Notes: generated from the letters alone by a model not told the origin. A DNA stretch of 64,000 nucleotides from Bin5 sp034422415 (GCA_965202955.1 OZ241871.1:1922001-1986000), one strand, 5' to 3'; counted from the stretch's first letter, positions 52,069-62,417 are shown. Numbers and translations: made by a program.

Positions 52069-53019
52069 CTATTGGTGAGTTTGCGTTTTCACCAATCCAT
52101 ATTTCTCTTGTAGGCCATGGACGAGGTATTCAAATTCTGGTACGTTAGCAAGAGAAGCTAGTAATCGCTGCCAACTGAGTCTGCGAAGAAGTCCCTGATA
52201 ACGACAATCGCCTACCGCGGTCTGCCATTGGGTCCATGCCCTGCCATTGGGTTGAAAGGCAGGGTTGCGGTCATCATATACGATAAGCACGTGTCCCGTG
52301 TCTGGATTGAATTCGCCCTCCGGGGTAAGCGTAGCAGCAAGTGCGTTACGGGCTAGTTGGTAAGTTGCATCGAAGGGACATGGCACGTTGTCATGGTCGG
52401 ACGGCCAATTGAACAAGCGAGGCAAATAATCCCAATACAGGATGCCTCTCTCCGTGAGCGCGCACCGATGGAGGCGCTCCTTTTGGCATCGGTAACTTCC
52501 GTCGCAGTAGTATGCGTGGTTGGTATGCAGGCGTGTTCGTGAACAGGTGCCAAATTTTGTTTCTATGAATTTGCACTCGATAGCCACGCGCAGACTCGGC
52601 CGATTCAGAAGCACGTCAACACTTGTTGGTTGGGGTTCCTTCAAAGTTTGCAACTCGTATTCGAAATCTAGCCTCCAGTCGCAGTGGTCGAAAAAGAAGG
52701 CGGGGCGCCCGCACTCAGCGGTCATACCTTGGAGCAGGTCGAGACGATTGAAGACCTGAATGGCACCAAACACGCTCTGTGTCAGGGCCTGGGAACTCTT
52801 CAGGCTGCGGAACCACTTGTGGTGCTGGTTTGTGGTAAGGGCAGTACGAATAGCTTGACCTCTGACGCCATCTTGTGGAACCAAAACATTCTTTGAACCA
52901 AATTGCCTGGCGAGAACTGGCGGACGATCGTGCCTGCTGCCGCTATCAAGTTCGCCCACATGATGTTGATCGGCGTATCTCCAAAGGATTTGTGTGATTG
53001 CCTTCAAATAGCTTCGCAT
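52069..53019 (-). CDS. PGN_0703-like PD-(D/E)XK restriction endonuclease
   Basis: A 316-residue protein. The N-terminal RSLKSSQALTQSVFGAIQVF is followed by VDVLLNRPSLRVAIECKFIE (Asp and E-C-K of a PD-(D/E)XK core). The family-type block CDGSYRCQKERLHRCALTER, then GILYWDYLP and CPFDATYQLARNALAA, comes next. I take it for the PGN_0703 family of putative restriction endonucleases. No methyltransferase is adjacent. It may be a stand-alone modification-dependent nuclease or a remnant of a system. Confidence 0.7.
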   Translation of the reverse strand: MRSYLKAITQILWRYADQHHVGELDSGSRHDRPPVLARQFGSKNVLVPQDGVRGQAIRTALTTNQHHKWFRSLKSSQALTQSVFGAIQVFNRLDLLQGMTAECGRPAFFFDHCDWRLDFEYELQTLKEPQPTSVDVLLNRPSLRVAIECKFIETKFGTCSRTRLHTNHAYYCDGSYRCQKERLHRCALTERGILYWDYLPRLFNWPSDHDNVPCPFDATYQLARNALAATLTPEGEFNPDTGHVLIVYDDRNPAFQPNGRAWTQWQTAVGDCRYQGLLRRLSWQRLLASLANVPEFEYLVHGLQEKYGLVKTQTHQ

Positions 53020-53109
53020 TCCTTAGTAAGCCTGTTGGTGTCGTGCTGTGATTCATTCTTGGCAATGATAGCATCCCTACGCTTCAGTTTCTGGAATTGT
53101 GAAATTGTG

Positions 53110-53140
53110 AGCTTGGTCCCAAAAACTGGACAACGAGCTA
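53110..53140 (-). mobile_element. IS-end-like remnant
   Basis: gagcttggtcccaaaaactg followed by gacaacgagctaag resembles the IS left end at 43952-43990. No other part of the element remains. Confidence 0.35.
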
Positions 53141-53149
53141 AGAAGAGGC

Positions 53150-53345
53150 AATAGGGTTGTTCTTCGCTCCATGCGGTACTTGATGTCGTAGTTGATGATG
53201 AAGTCCAACTCTTCGTCGTTGAAGCCGTTGTATCGGGCGAGGACACGGTCGATTCGGCCTGTTTTTTCGTTGTCAAGCCATAGTAGTTGGCGCGTTGTCC
53301 AGCGCCCGCCCCGGCCAGCTGCGACATGTCGCCGACCAAGTCCAG
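53150..53345 (-). pseudogene. Fragment of a type IIG restriction enzyme C-terminus, copy 2
   Basis: The minus strand reads ELLDLVGDMSQLAGAGAGQR, then ANYYGL, frameshifts to NEKTGRIDRVLARYNGFNDE and ELDFIINYDIKYRM, and ends. This is a longer piece of the same C-terminus as at 51095. The gap to 53576 shows nothing else. Confidence 0.5.
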
Positions 53346-53576
53346 CAATTCACGTCGGCTGTCGGTGGGTCCGAATAGGGTTGTTATGTTCGCCTCCTTT
53401 CTACGTGTGGATTATGCGGTCAGCGACATCAAAGCGACTAAGGTGGGACAGAGCCAGAGGAAGGGTCCCTCATCTGCAAGCCGTACCTTAGGCATGGCTG
53501 TCCAGCATGGCTACTTACTGTTTCAGTTGACGAGTAACAGGGGCTTCTGACTTGCGTCCGCCAAGTGGGGAACAGG

Positions 53577-56117
53577 TCAGGCTGCATACGCGCTCTGCAG
53601 GCCTGCCAGTGCCTCGGGGAACTCCATCTCGTTGAAGACAAGTCGGAATGTACCTTGAGCAGGTCCGTTCCGAACGGTCATCGTTCCGTAGCTGAAGGCG
53701 TTCTCCAGAGTCTCGAACACCCGTTTCTTGTATTCTGTGTCCGGATTCCCGCTCAAATGCTCCCCTTTGGTCTCAAAGACTAGCACATGTGGTCTGCCGT
53801 CGGTTTCGCCAGCCATCGCCACGAAGTCAGGCCAGATACGTTCCTGTTTCCAGCCTCTCAAGTAGTATCCCCCTCCTTGGCCTACAGCCACCCTGTGCCA
53901 CCATTTCAGAGCCCTTTGCTCATCTAGGTAACGGGCGAATTTTCGTTCAAGATCAGAATCAAACTGCTGCGTAAAAATTGGCTCGAAAAGACTGAGTTGC
54001 ATCGGTTGGCCGTCGCTGCCGTCCAGCAGTCCGCCACTTGGGCGGATAGGTAGTTCGTAGGATTCTGTCATGCGGTAATTGGGTGTTCCAGCCTTCAGAT
54101 CGAATCGGATTTCGCCCCTTTTCAATTTCTGTTGGAAAATTTTTTCGGCCCGCAGTTCTACGGCCAGTTTGACATTTTCACTCAGGAAGTGGGCATGATA
54201 GGAACGTCCATCATAAATCTCGTTGTCTGTCTTGCCATCCTCACGCAATGCGTCGAGGAACAATTGGGAGAGGCGTCCTGCTTGCCATGCATTGGGGGCT
54301 ACATCGGATAGACGACGCGCAAACCAAGTAATGTTAACGGTCTTTTCAATGTACAGTTCATGCGACGAGGGGCGGTTCTCGCCCATGTCATCGACATCCA
54401 CCGTTGCCATTTGACGTAGGGTGACATCCCTCAATGTGTTCTGCGGGTCCGGTCCCCGGATAGAGTCCCAGTCGATACACGGCAAGATATGGCGTTGGTA
54501 ATCTAGTTCTATCCAATCACTCCCATGTTTGTGAAGTACCAACGGCAGGAATATGTCTTCATTACGAAAACGCATTCGCCGCTTCACGGTGAAAGGCTGT
54601 ATGTCGCTGTTTCTGGCATCCCAAACAGAGTCGCCCAGACCGGTCAACCCTTCCTGTTCCAACCCGTTCTTGACTTGTCTTACCGCTTCGCCCACATTGG
54701 TGTTCCAGCAGTATACGTAGCATTGGTCGAGGGCTTCGCGACCTGTGCGTCTGGCCTGCGGTTGACGCATCACCCGTCCAACTAATTGTGTAATGGCCTT
54801 CTGCGCCTGCGTGTTATCCAACATCACCAGTAAATATGCAAACGGACAATCCCAACCTTCCATCAAAGCCGCCTTGGTGATGATCCAGCGTATGGGTGAA
54901 AGCTCGTCAAGTAGAGACTCGCGGCCCAACTCGTCTATCTCTGAGGACTTCACTGCAACGGCATTTTCGGCAACATCTAAATTCTGAATCAGATAATCCC
55001 TCACGTCTTCGGCGTGGACGCGCTCGCCATCTCGTTGGTTCCCGCCAGTCCGCTCAACCCGCACCACGGCAATGGGTCGAATGTAGCGGCCCTGACTGTG
55101 CAGGAGCGACCGAGCTTCCGCATCCAGCTTCTCCAGTTCCTCGTGGGCCTGCGCCAGCGTGTACTGCCATTCCGCGTTGGTGAAAGATGTTACTTGCACT
55201 GGCAGTTTTATCATCTCTTCGTTTTTGAGTTCGACGCCGGTAATGTCCACCAATAGGTTGCTGATTCCCTTGTTCGGTGTTGCCGACAGTTCGATCACTA
55301 GCCTTGGGTCGAGGCGGTTGACGGAGCGCACGAATTCTTCGTTGTCTGTTTTCTTTTGTTTGCCATAGGCCTTATGCGCTTCATCCAGGACGACCACAGG
55401 GCGCAGGATCTTAAAGACATTGAACAGGCTGTGCTTGACGGGGCCACCTTCAGAGGTGAGTTCCAGATCGGGGTGCTTGTTCAACAACTCGGCGTCTGCT
55501 AGTGCAACATCGGTGTCAGGAAAGAAGCTCGGATAACGTCCAGAATCGCGAAACATTCGCAGAAAATCTTTGTTGTCTTGCCAGTTGGTAGCGGACAACG
55601 AGAGCAGCATCACGCACAGATAGTTGGCCACATCCGCGGCCGTGAACAGATCTTCTTTCTCCAGCAGCTTGACGCGTCCGCCACTGGCCCGCTCCAGCAT
55701 CTGCCGGTAAGGGTGTTCGCGGTTCTTTAAAGCGTCTTTGGTTTGCTGGTATATGGCGCGTGTCGGCGTTATCCACAGCGTCAAGCCGGTCTGTCGGTTC
55801 AGGCGCTCAAGAGCAGCCGCGGCCAGCAGTGTTTTGCCGCCCCCAGTGGGGACTTTAAAGCAGATATGCGGAATGGGACGGCCGGCATCGTCGGTGCGTG
55901 AAACGTATTCGCCGGCGCTGCCGGCAACGCCTCCTTCGCCCCGCAACCGTCCCCACGCGGTTTGGGGGTAATTGCGAACAGCATCAAGCATGTCATCAGT
56001 CCCGACATCGTGTAAAGCGGCAATTGCAGCCTCAACTTGAACCTGCGCTGTAGCTAGAACATCTAACCAGCGGGTGAAAGCGTCAAGAGCGTTGGCTTGG
56101 TAATCTTTTAGTTCCAT
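53577..56117 (-). CDS. res: Type III restriction enzyme, Res subunit (DEAD/DEAH helicase-nuclease)
   Basis: 846 residues. MELKDYQANALDAF at the start, Walker A VPTGGGKTLL (about residue 89) and DEAH in VVLDEAHKAYG give a superfamily 2 ATPase. VGRVMRQPQARR is the arginine-finger motif VI. The C-terminus has a PD-(D/E)XK nuclease (DFVAMAGETDG, VLVFETKGEHL). It cuts DNA after ATP-driven movement from the Mod recognition site. It lies 9 bp downstream of mod in one operon. Confidence 0.92.
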   Translation of the reverse strand: MELKDYQANALDAFTRWLDVLATAQVQVEAAIAALHDVGTDDMLDAVRNYPQTAWGRLRGEGGVAGSAGEYVSRTDDAGRPIPHICFKVPTGGGKTLLAAAALERLNRQTGLTLWITPTRAIYQQTKDALKNREHPYRQMLERASGGRVKLLEKEDLFTAADVANYLCVMLLSLSATNWQDNKDFLRMFRDSGRYPSFFPDTDVALADAELLNKHPDLELTSEGGPVKHSLFNVFKILRPVVVLDEAHKAYGKQKKTDNEEFVRSVNRLDPRLVIELSATPNKGISNLLVDITGVELKNEEMIKLPVQVTSFTNAEWQYTLAQAHEELEKLDAEARSLLHSQGRYIRPIAVVRVERTGGNQRDGERVHAEDVRDYLIQNLDVAENAVAVKSSEIDELGRESLLDELSPIRWIITKAALMEGWDCPFAYLLVMLDNTQAQKAITQLVGRVMRQPQARRTGREALDQCYVYCWNTNVGEAVRQVKNGLEQEGLTGLGDSVWDARNSDIQPFTVKRRMRFRNEDIFLPLVLHKHGSDWIELDYQRHILPCIDWDSIRGPDPQNTLRDVTLRQMATVDVDDMGENRPSSHELYIEKTVNITWFARRLSDVAPNAWQAGRLSQLFLDALREDGKTDNEIYDGRSYHAHFLSENVKLAVELRAEKIFQQKLKRGEIRFDLKAGTPNYRMTESYELPIRPSGGLLDGSDGQPMQLSLFEPIFTQQFDSDLERKFARYLDEQRALKWWHRVAVGQGGGYYLRGWKQERIWPDFVAMAGETDGRPHVLVFETKGEHLSGNPDTEYKKRVFETLENAFSYGTMTVRNGPAQGTFRLVFNEMEFPEALAGLQSAYAA

Positions 56118-56126
56118 GGTCGGGTC

Positions 56127-57779
56127 CTATTGCCCGCTCCGGTGTAGTTCATAGGGCAATTGGCAGAAGGTTATGTCCATGCTTGTCAGGTCGCGCTGGC
56201 CGATGTACTTCCCGGCGCCAAAAACAACTGCTTTTCTGTCTTGCTCGCGACTTTCTTCGCTGATACGTTCAGCTTGATGTTCGCCCAGCATCGCGGCGTT
56301 GCTACGTAAGAACTCCAGATTCGGTTCGTACAACAAGTAATAGTTAGCGTTGTTGTCGCAATAGAACAAACCGTCGTCATTTTTGGAACTCAGATCGTTG
56401 CCATCAGCGGAGACCCCGGTTGCCGTATACAGTAGGTACGCAGCCAGGGCCGGAAAGGAAGGTAGCTCCCTACCGGTCAACAGCATTTCAGTGTCCAAAG
56501 GCTCGCCCATCGTGTAGTAGACGAACGAGCCGCCCAAGCCCTCTCGCAAGGACCTATCGCTAGCATCTGGAACACCGTTGATGACGCGTCGTACTCGTTC
56601 GGCGGTGATACTGTCGGCATACTCATCGCACTCGACGAGGATGAATTTCCGATTGCCGCCGTCGTCTTTGTTTAGGGCCAGTACGGCGTGAGCCGTGGTA
56701 CCACTTCCTGCAAAGGAGTCCAAGACAAACGAGTCCTCATCCGTACACATTGCCACCAGCCTCTTGACAAAATCAACTCGTTTCGGCGTATCGAAGCTAA
56801 TTCCAAGAGATAGCAAATTACTTTCAGATGCTAAAATGTCCAACCAGTTGCTCGACAGCAAGACACCGTCACTAGGCGGTATCCAATGCTCGACACCTTT
56901 ATTCTTCCCTCTGGTCAAATGGTTTCGCCTGCGGATGAAACGCTTCTTTTTGCCCGTCTTTGCCCAGTATTCCTCAAGCGATATATCGGAGTGATTCTCT
57001 TGGTATTCCTCGAAATTTCTTACCGCCTCCCTGGCAACGGTCTCTTGCCATTTCCATTGGCCCTCTTCCGGAATCACGCCTAGAAGGTCGTAGCGCATGG
57101 TCGGTCGGTCGGCAGAATTGTGAAACCCTTTCCAATATCCGAAGTTTTGCCTATCCTCCTCCGCAGGACGATAGACGGGGTTGAACAGACCATCGTTTGA
57201 TTTCGCGTACACCAGAACACGCTCAAAACCGACGGCCAATCTCTTCACTCCCAGTTCGACAAATTGAGTGCTTATATTTTTGTCGTACCGCCTAATGGAT
57301 ATTTCGTTTCTGAAATTGTCCTCCCCGAATATCTCGTCCATCAACATACGCAAGTGATGTTGCTCGTTATCATCAATTGAAATGCAAATCGCTCCTTCGT
57401 CTGATAGTAATTCCCGCAAAAGCTGCAAACGCGGCCACATCATGCAAAGCCACTTGTCGTGACGCTCAAGATCTTCACCGTCCACCGGGCAGTTCTCCTT
57501 CAGCCATTCCTGCATCAACGGGCTGTTCACCCTGTCGTTATAAACCCACTTTTCGTTGCCGGTATTGTAAGGCGGGTCAATGTAGATGCACTTGATGCGA
57601 CCGGCGTAACGTGGCAGAAGGGCCTTAAGGGCGTGCAGGTTGTCGCCGTGCATGATGAGGTTGTCGTCAGCGCCGGAGGGGTTCAGGGAACGAGAGAGGT
57701 CGGGAAGCAGTGGGCGGTGCGGCACGGAGAGATGGTGCGCGTAAATGTGCTGCTTGCCTTTGAAATCAAGAGTAGGCAT
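56127..57779 (-). CDS. mod: Type III DNA methyltransferase (Mod subunit)
   Basis: 550 residues of the beta class of N6-adenine methyltransferases. The catalytic DPPYNTGNEKWVYND (motif IV, about residue 67) precedes the SAM motif DSFAGSGTTAHAVL (about 355). Between them lies the target recognition region with a variable, basic character. It provides both DNA recognition and protection for the type III system, with Res encoded immediately downstream. Confidence 0.93.
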   Translation of the reverse strand: MPTLDFKGKQHIYAHHLSVPHRPLLPDLSRSLNPSGADDNLIMHGDNLHALKALLPRYAGRIKCIYIDPPYNTGNEKWVYNDRVNSPLMQEWLKENCPVDGEDLERHDKWLCMMWPRLQLLRELLSDEGAICISIDDNEQHHLRMLMDEIFGEDNFRNEISIRRYDKNISTQFVELGVKRLAVGFERVLVYAKSNDGLFNPVYRPAEEDRQNFGYWKGFHNSADRPTMRYDLLGVIPEEGQWKWQETVAREAVRNFEEYQENHSDISLEEYWAKTGKKKRFIRRRNHLTRGKNKGVEHWIPPSDGVLLSSNWLDILASESNLLSLGISFDTPKRVDFVKRLVAMCTDEDSFVLDSFAGSGTTAHAVLALNKDDGGNRKFILVECDEYADSITAERVRRVINGVPDASDRSLREGLGGSFVYYTMGEPLDTEMLLTGRELPSFPALAAYLLYTATGVSADGNDLSSKNDDGLFYCDNNANYYLLYEPNLEFLRSNAAMLGEHQAERISEESREQDRKAVVFGAGKYIGQRDLTSMDITFCQLPYELHRSGQ

Positions 57780-57950
57780 GGCGGGCCGTCTCTTTCATGG
57801 ATCGGAATATCGTGTGTGCGCAAAGGCGGCTTTCGATGTGGTTTTAGTGATTCGCAAAATGGGAATTCACTTCGTCGCAAGCAACTATACCACCCCTTTG
57901 CCCACTAGTGGAAACTGAAACGCAAGTTTCTTCCTGGTTGGGGTCGGCGG

Positions 57951-58050
57951 CTACTCCCGACAGAAAGACAACTCCGTCTCGTCGAGGTCGTTGTCGCTGA
58001 TGCCGCTCCAGGCGGGCGGGAAGCAGCCGGTGCGGGCGGTGCCGGCCGCC
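57951..58050 (-). pseudogene. LRR-module tail fragment
   Basis: The minus strand reads GCFPPAWSGISDNDLDETEL and SFCRE, then a stop. This matches the closing part of an LRR block in the neighbouring gene (GCLPEIWQDVENNDLDEAGL). It is left over from an LRR gene of the same family. The rest of 57780-58057 holds nothing recognisable. Confidence 0.55.
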
Positions 58051-58057
58051 GCCGGCG

Positions 58058-61000
58058 CTACGGCGGGTCGACTACCTGTACGTCCTGGGCATTGGTGGCG
58101 GTAACCAGCGGCCCGTACACCCATCCGGTGCGGCCGCCATAGTTGATCTGCCACCAGTCGCCAGAGCCAGGGCTCTTGCCGGTGATAGCGAACTGTTCGC
58201 CAGGCGCAGCCGTGCCTATGACAGCATAGTTGGTGCCTGGACCTGCGCGTACATTTATGGGAGAGTCTATCGTCACCAGCGGGGTCAGGGGCGTCGTCGG
58301 ATCCGTTGCACGGGCCTGGCTGACAGAGATGACGTACCCGGCTGGCGCGTACGATATTGGGTGTACGTTTTCCACGAGCAGGATGTACTCCCCAGTATGG
58401 GGCGCCTGCAAGACGATACGTGCGTCAAGCCCGAACAGACCGCCGCCGCTGTCGTCGTCACCAATCAGTACCGCCAGCGTCGCTCCCTGATAACTCAACA
58501 CATCGAGCTGAGGATCGGCCAGAATGGACCGCACCGCAATGTCGACCTTTTCGCCTCTCTGTAAGTCCAGGAAATAGTAATCGATATTCGTTGGGAAATC
58601 GATATTGCCGTGGTAGGTCTGTCCGACCTCGAGTACTTGGCCCAGGTCCGGGTCATCAAAGCGCACAAGCCGGCGGTTTGAATTCAGGGCAATCTCACCT
58701 GAGATCTGTGAAAGGAGCAGGAAGAGCGGGCCACTGCCCCTGGTGACAAAGGAATATGAATCGGTTTCACCTTCTGCGAGTGTGTTGCCATAGGTGTCGA
58801 CGATCTCGATCCCGACGTTGTTTGCGCCGGCAAACTCGAGTTCGACGGCTGTTCCGCGTGGTTCGTTGATTATGTAGGCATCGCCATAGTCGCGCGGTGC
58901 GATTCTGTGACGCAGGGCGCCGTCCTCCAGGTCTAGTTGTCTCTTGCCATGGCCGGACGGGTCCTGGCCGGCGATCAGCTGGCGAATGCGGGGCACTATG
59001 TCGGCGGAGGAGGCGGCAAGACCGAACTCGTCGAAGGCCCGGAAGCCGCTGATGCCGATGACGGCGCCGCTATCGGAGACGAGCGCGCCGCCGCTTTGTC
59101 CACCTGTGATGGCGGCGTCGGTCTGGAAGAAGGTGATGCCGACCTGCTCCCACTCCCGCATGCGCGAAAGGATGCCGCGCGTCATCGTTGTTTCGGGATA
59201 GGTTTCGACCTCGGCCGGGTAGCCGATCAGGTAGAGTTCGGCGCCGACCGACATCTGCTCGCCGTCGAGCATGGGCAACGGTTGCACGCGCGCGTCAACC
59301 GGCCCAAGGACGGCGAGGTCAACCAGCAGGTCCCAGCCGATCACCGGCACATCTCTGAAGTCGGCCCCATCGGGAAAGACGACGCGCACCGAGTCATAGG
59401 GCCAGACGACATGGGCGTTCGTCACGATATATCCACCCTCGATGAGCACGCCGCTGCCATGTCCTGTCCAGGTGTGGACGAAAGCGATGGCCGGCGATAC
59501 GCTTTCGAAGATCTGGACCGAGGAAAGCTCTTGCCCGGTTGCCCTGGCGGTCGATGCCGTCAGCTCGCAAAGGGGCAGATCGAGATTCTCGATATCGTTC
59601 TCCTCAACGTTTTCCCAGATGGCGGGTAAGCAGCCGCTCAAGCGGTTACCGGCGAGGTAGAGCTGCTTCAGTTTGGCGAGGTTGCCCATCTCTGGCGGAA
59701 TGTCGCCGCTCAGGTTGTTCATAGAGAGGCCCAGCCCTGTCAGTCCAGTGAGCTTGCCCAATTCGGGGGGGATTGGCCCGCTCAGGCGGTTGCCCCAAAT
59801 GCTGAGCATAGTCAGAAAGGAGAGGTTGGCCAACTCAGGTGGAATTGGACCGGTCAACCGGTTGTCTGAGAGGTCCATCCACATCAAGTTGGAGAGGTTG
59901 CCCAACTCAGGTGGAATCGGCCCCCTCAGTTGATTGGCGTAAAGTCCTAACTCCTCCAGGTTGGCGAGTTTACCCAGTTCTGACGGGATGGGACCGTTCA
60001 GCTTGTTGTCTCCCAGGTGCAGCGTTTCCAGGTTGGCAAGCCTACTCAGTTCCACCGGAATCGGGCCGGCCAATTCGTTGCCCCAGAGCTCCAACTCCAC
60101 CAGGTTGGAGAGGGCCCCAAGTTCTGACGGAAGCGGGCCGCTCAACCGGTTCTCTGAGAGGTAAAGCATTTCCAGGTATGGGAGGTTTCCCAGTTCGATG
60201 GGAAGGGCGCCTTTCAACCCGTTGTCGGAGAGGTCCAGTTCAACGACGCGATCGTTCTGGTCTGTGGTGACGCCATACCAGGTCCCGATCGGATCATCGC
60301 TCAACCAATTGTAGTTGCTTGTCCAGCTGTCGCCGCCGGCGGCTTGGTAGAGCGCGATCAAGGCGTCTTTATCTGTGCAGATGGGCAGACCGGCTTCGTC
60401 CAGATCATTGTTCTCAACATCTTGCCAGATTTCCGGTAGGCATCCCGTCAACTGGTTGGCTGTGAGGTACAGCCATCTCAGGTTCGTGACTCGATTAAGT
60501 TCCAAAGGGATCCTTCCGGACAGTCGGTTGTCTGCCAGGGACAATGCTTCCAGTTGGTCGAGGCTCCCAAGTTCTGGAGGAACGGTTCCTCTTAACCGAT
60601 TCCCCCAAAGCACGAGTGCTACTAGCTGGCGAAGGTTCCCAAGTTCTGTCGGAATCGTCCCTTCCAATTGGTTATCTGAGAGAAAAAGATCTTCTAGTTT
60701 GGTGAGCATCCCAAGCTCTATCGGAATCGGTCCGTCTAGTTGATTGGAGTCGAGCCACAGCAGTGTCAAATTTGAAAGGTTACCCAATTCAGGCGGGATC
60801 GACCCGCGCAGACGGTTTTCTGCAAGGCTCAGCGCCTCCAGCCTGGTCAGGTTGCCCAACTCTGTCGGAATTGTCCCGCGCAGTTCGTTTTCCGACAGAT
60901 CCAGCTCAACGACGCGATCGTTTTTGTCCGCGATGACACCGTACCAGGTTCCGAGCGGCGCGTCGCTCAGCCAGTTTTCGTTTTCAAGCCAGCTGTCACC

Positions 61001-61963
61001 GTTTGTCGCTTCGTACAGGGCAATAAGCACCTCTCGATCGGAGCAGAACGGTAAAGTGACATCGTCCAGGTCATTTTCATCAACCTCACGCCAAATCTCC
61101 GGCAGGCATCCACTCAACCTATTGTCTGAGAGGTAAAGAAGGGTCAGGTTGGTAAGGTTCTCAAGGTCCGGGGGAATCGGACCGCCCAGTCTGTTGCCCC
61201 AGAGGCTCAGCACTTCAAGGTCGGTGAGATTGCCCAATTCCGGGGGAATCCGACCGCTCAGCTGGTTGGTCCCGAGGGCCAACTCGGTGAGGTTGGTGAG
61301 ATTACCCAGTTCGGAGGGGACCGAGCCTGTCAATTGGTTATCCCAGAGGTAGAGAAATTCCAGATCGGTGAGCCTGCCCAGTTCCGGCGGAATCGGACCA
61401 CTTAGCTGATTTTTCGGAAGTATTAGCCATCTCAGGTTGCTGAGTTCGGCCAGCTCTGGCGGAATTGAGCCGCGCAGTTTGTTGTCGAAGAGGTTCACCC
61501 CCACCAAGTTGGTGAGGTTACCCAATTCTGATGGAACTGTCCCGCTGAGCTGGTTTTCGAAGAGGTCCAGCAGTTCCAGGCTGATGAGGTTGCCCAACTC
61601 GGGCGGAATTTCTCCTCTCAACTGATTCGTTGAGAGATTCAGCAGTTCCAGGTTGGAGAGGCTGCCCAATTCGGGTGGTATTGTTCCTCTCAACTCGTTC
61701 TCCGAGAGGTCCAATTCAACAACGCGACCGTTGCGGTCTGTGATGACACCATGCCATGTACCGACCTGCGCGTCATCGAGCCAGTTTCTGTTGTTCTTCC
61801 AGTTGTCGCCGTCAGTAGCCTGGTAGAGCGCGACCAACGCTTCTCTGTCAGTGGTTGCAGTTGTCTGCAGGCGTGCCGACGCAAACAGTTGAGGAACTTC
61901 CAGCCCAATCGTCAGAGCAATGACAGCGATTACGGCAATCGGGATTCTGAAAGGGGAGTTCAT
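58058..61963 (-). CDS. Secreted LRR - S1-type protease - SH3b protein
   Basis: 1301 residues from the ATG at 61963 (GGAGG upstream). A signal peptide (about 1-30) is followed by three plant-type LRR blocks. Each is headed by a D-R/K-E/D-x-L-x-ALY and GDxW module (about residues 38, 306, 531) and carries repeats of the form L..L.L..N.L.G.IP.ELG. A trypsin/HtrA-like domain follows: His in TNAHVV (about 848), Asp in LVDLAVLG, and Ser in GGQSGG (about 953). Then come beta-rich PPC-like segments and an SH3b domain (INVRAGPGTNYAVIG, WWQINYGGRTGWVYG). It likely works at the cell surface, binding a target by the LRRs and cleaving it. No membrane anchor was seen. Confidence 0.87.
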   Translation of the reverse strand: MNSPFRIPIAVIAVIALTIGLEVPQLFASARLQTTATTDREALVALYQATDGDNWKNNRNWLDDAQVGTWHGVITDRNGRVVELDLSENELRGTIPPELGSLSNLELLNLSTNQLRGEIPPELGNLISLELLDLFENQLSGTVPSELGNLTNLVGVNLFDNKLRGSIPPELAELSNLRWLILPKNQLSGPIPPELGRLTDLEFLYLWDNQLTGSVPSELGNLTNLTELALGTNQLSGRIPPELGNLTDLEVLSLWGNRLGGPIPPDLENLTNLTLLYLSDNRLSGCLPEIWREVDENDLDDVTLPFCSDREVLIALYEATNGDSWLENENWLSDAPLGTWYGVIADKNDRVVELDLSENELRGTIPTELGNLTRLEALSLAENRLRGSIPPELGNLSNLTLLWLDSNQLDGPIPIELGMLTKLEDLFLSDNQLEGTIPTELGNLRQLVALVLWGNRLRGTVPPELGSLDQLEALSLADNRLSGRIPLELNRVTNLRWLYLTANQLTGCLPEIWQDVENNDLDEAGLPICTDKDALIALYQAAGGDSWTSNYNWLSDDPIGTWYGVTTDQNDRVVELDLSDNGLKGALPIELGNLPYLEMLYLSENRLSGPLPSELGALSNLVELELWGNELAGPIPVELSRLANLETLHLGDNKLNGPIPSELGKLANLEELGLYANQLRGPIPPELGNLSNLMWMDLSDNRLTGPIPPELANLSFLTMLSIWGNRLSGPIPPELGKLTGLTGLGLSMNNLSGDIPPEMGNLAKLKQLYLAGNRLSGCLPAIWENVEENDIENLDLPLCELTASTARATGQELSSVQIFESVSPAIAFVHTWTGHGSGVLIEGGYIVTNAHVVWPYDSVRVVFPDGADFRDVPVIGWDLLVDLAVLGPVDARVQPLPMLDGEQMSVGAELYLIGYPAEVETYPETTMTRGILSRMREWEQVGITFFQTDAAITGGQSGGALVSDSGAVIGISGFRAFDEFGLAASSADIVPRIRQLIAGQDPSGHGKRQLDLEDGALRHRIAPRDYGDAYIINEPRGTAVELEFAGANNVGIEIVDTYGNTLAEGETDSYSFVTRGSGPLFLLLSQISGEIALNSNRRLVRFDDPDLGQVLEVGQTYHGNIDFPTNIDYYFLDLQRGEKVDIAVRSILADPQLDVLSYQGATLAVLIGDDDSGGGLFGLDARIVLQAPHTGEYILLVENVHPISYAPAGYVISVSQARATDPTTPLTPLVTIDSPINVRAGPGTNYAVIGTAAPGEQFAITGKSPGSGDWWQINYGGRTGWVYGPLVTATNAQDVQVVDPP

Positions 61964-62245
61964 GACATCCTCCCTGCTCGCTGGACTAAATGTCGGCTGG
62001 TAACACGTACTGTTTGTCAGAGGAGACAGTAAGGGGCAATGACTATAACACATGTCGTGCAGCCAGGGAAAGAGACAGTTGGAACGTCTGAAAGAAATGG
62101 TATTTCCTTGAGAAATTCGGGGAATGGGGCTTTTCACTTAGGAAAGGGTCACTCGACGGGAACCGGTTTCGGAACATTTGGCGCGGTTCGATGTGATGAG
62201 GGAAGTGCAAACTCCTGCACAGCAACGCCGGCGGGCACCACTGCC

Positions 62246-62300
62246 GGCAGAAGGCCCGTCTCGGGCAGGTCGTTGTCGCGCAGGTCGGTCAGGAGGGGGC
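62246..62300 (-). pseudogene. Short LRR-tail-like fragment
   Basis: The minus strand reads LTDLRDNDLPETGLLP, similar to the end of LRR blocks. It is too short to be sure. A TATAAT (62308-62313) for the following gene lies next to it, without a clear -35 box. The rest of 61964-62417 shows nothing recognisable. Confidence 0.3.
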
Positions 62301-62417
62301 CGGGTGATATAATGGTGGCTCTTGCGTGTTGCAGCGTTTTCCCCTGCGCTGCCGGGGCTTTATCATGGTTGCGGAAGAGCGCTGAAATGTCCTATCAATC
62401 TAAGGGGCGTGTCGTTG

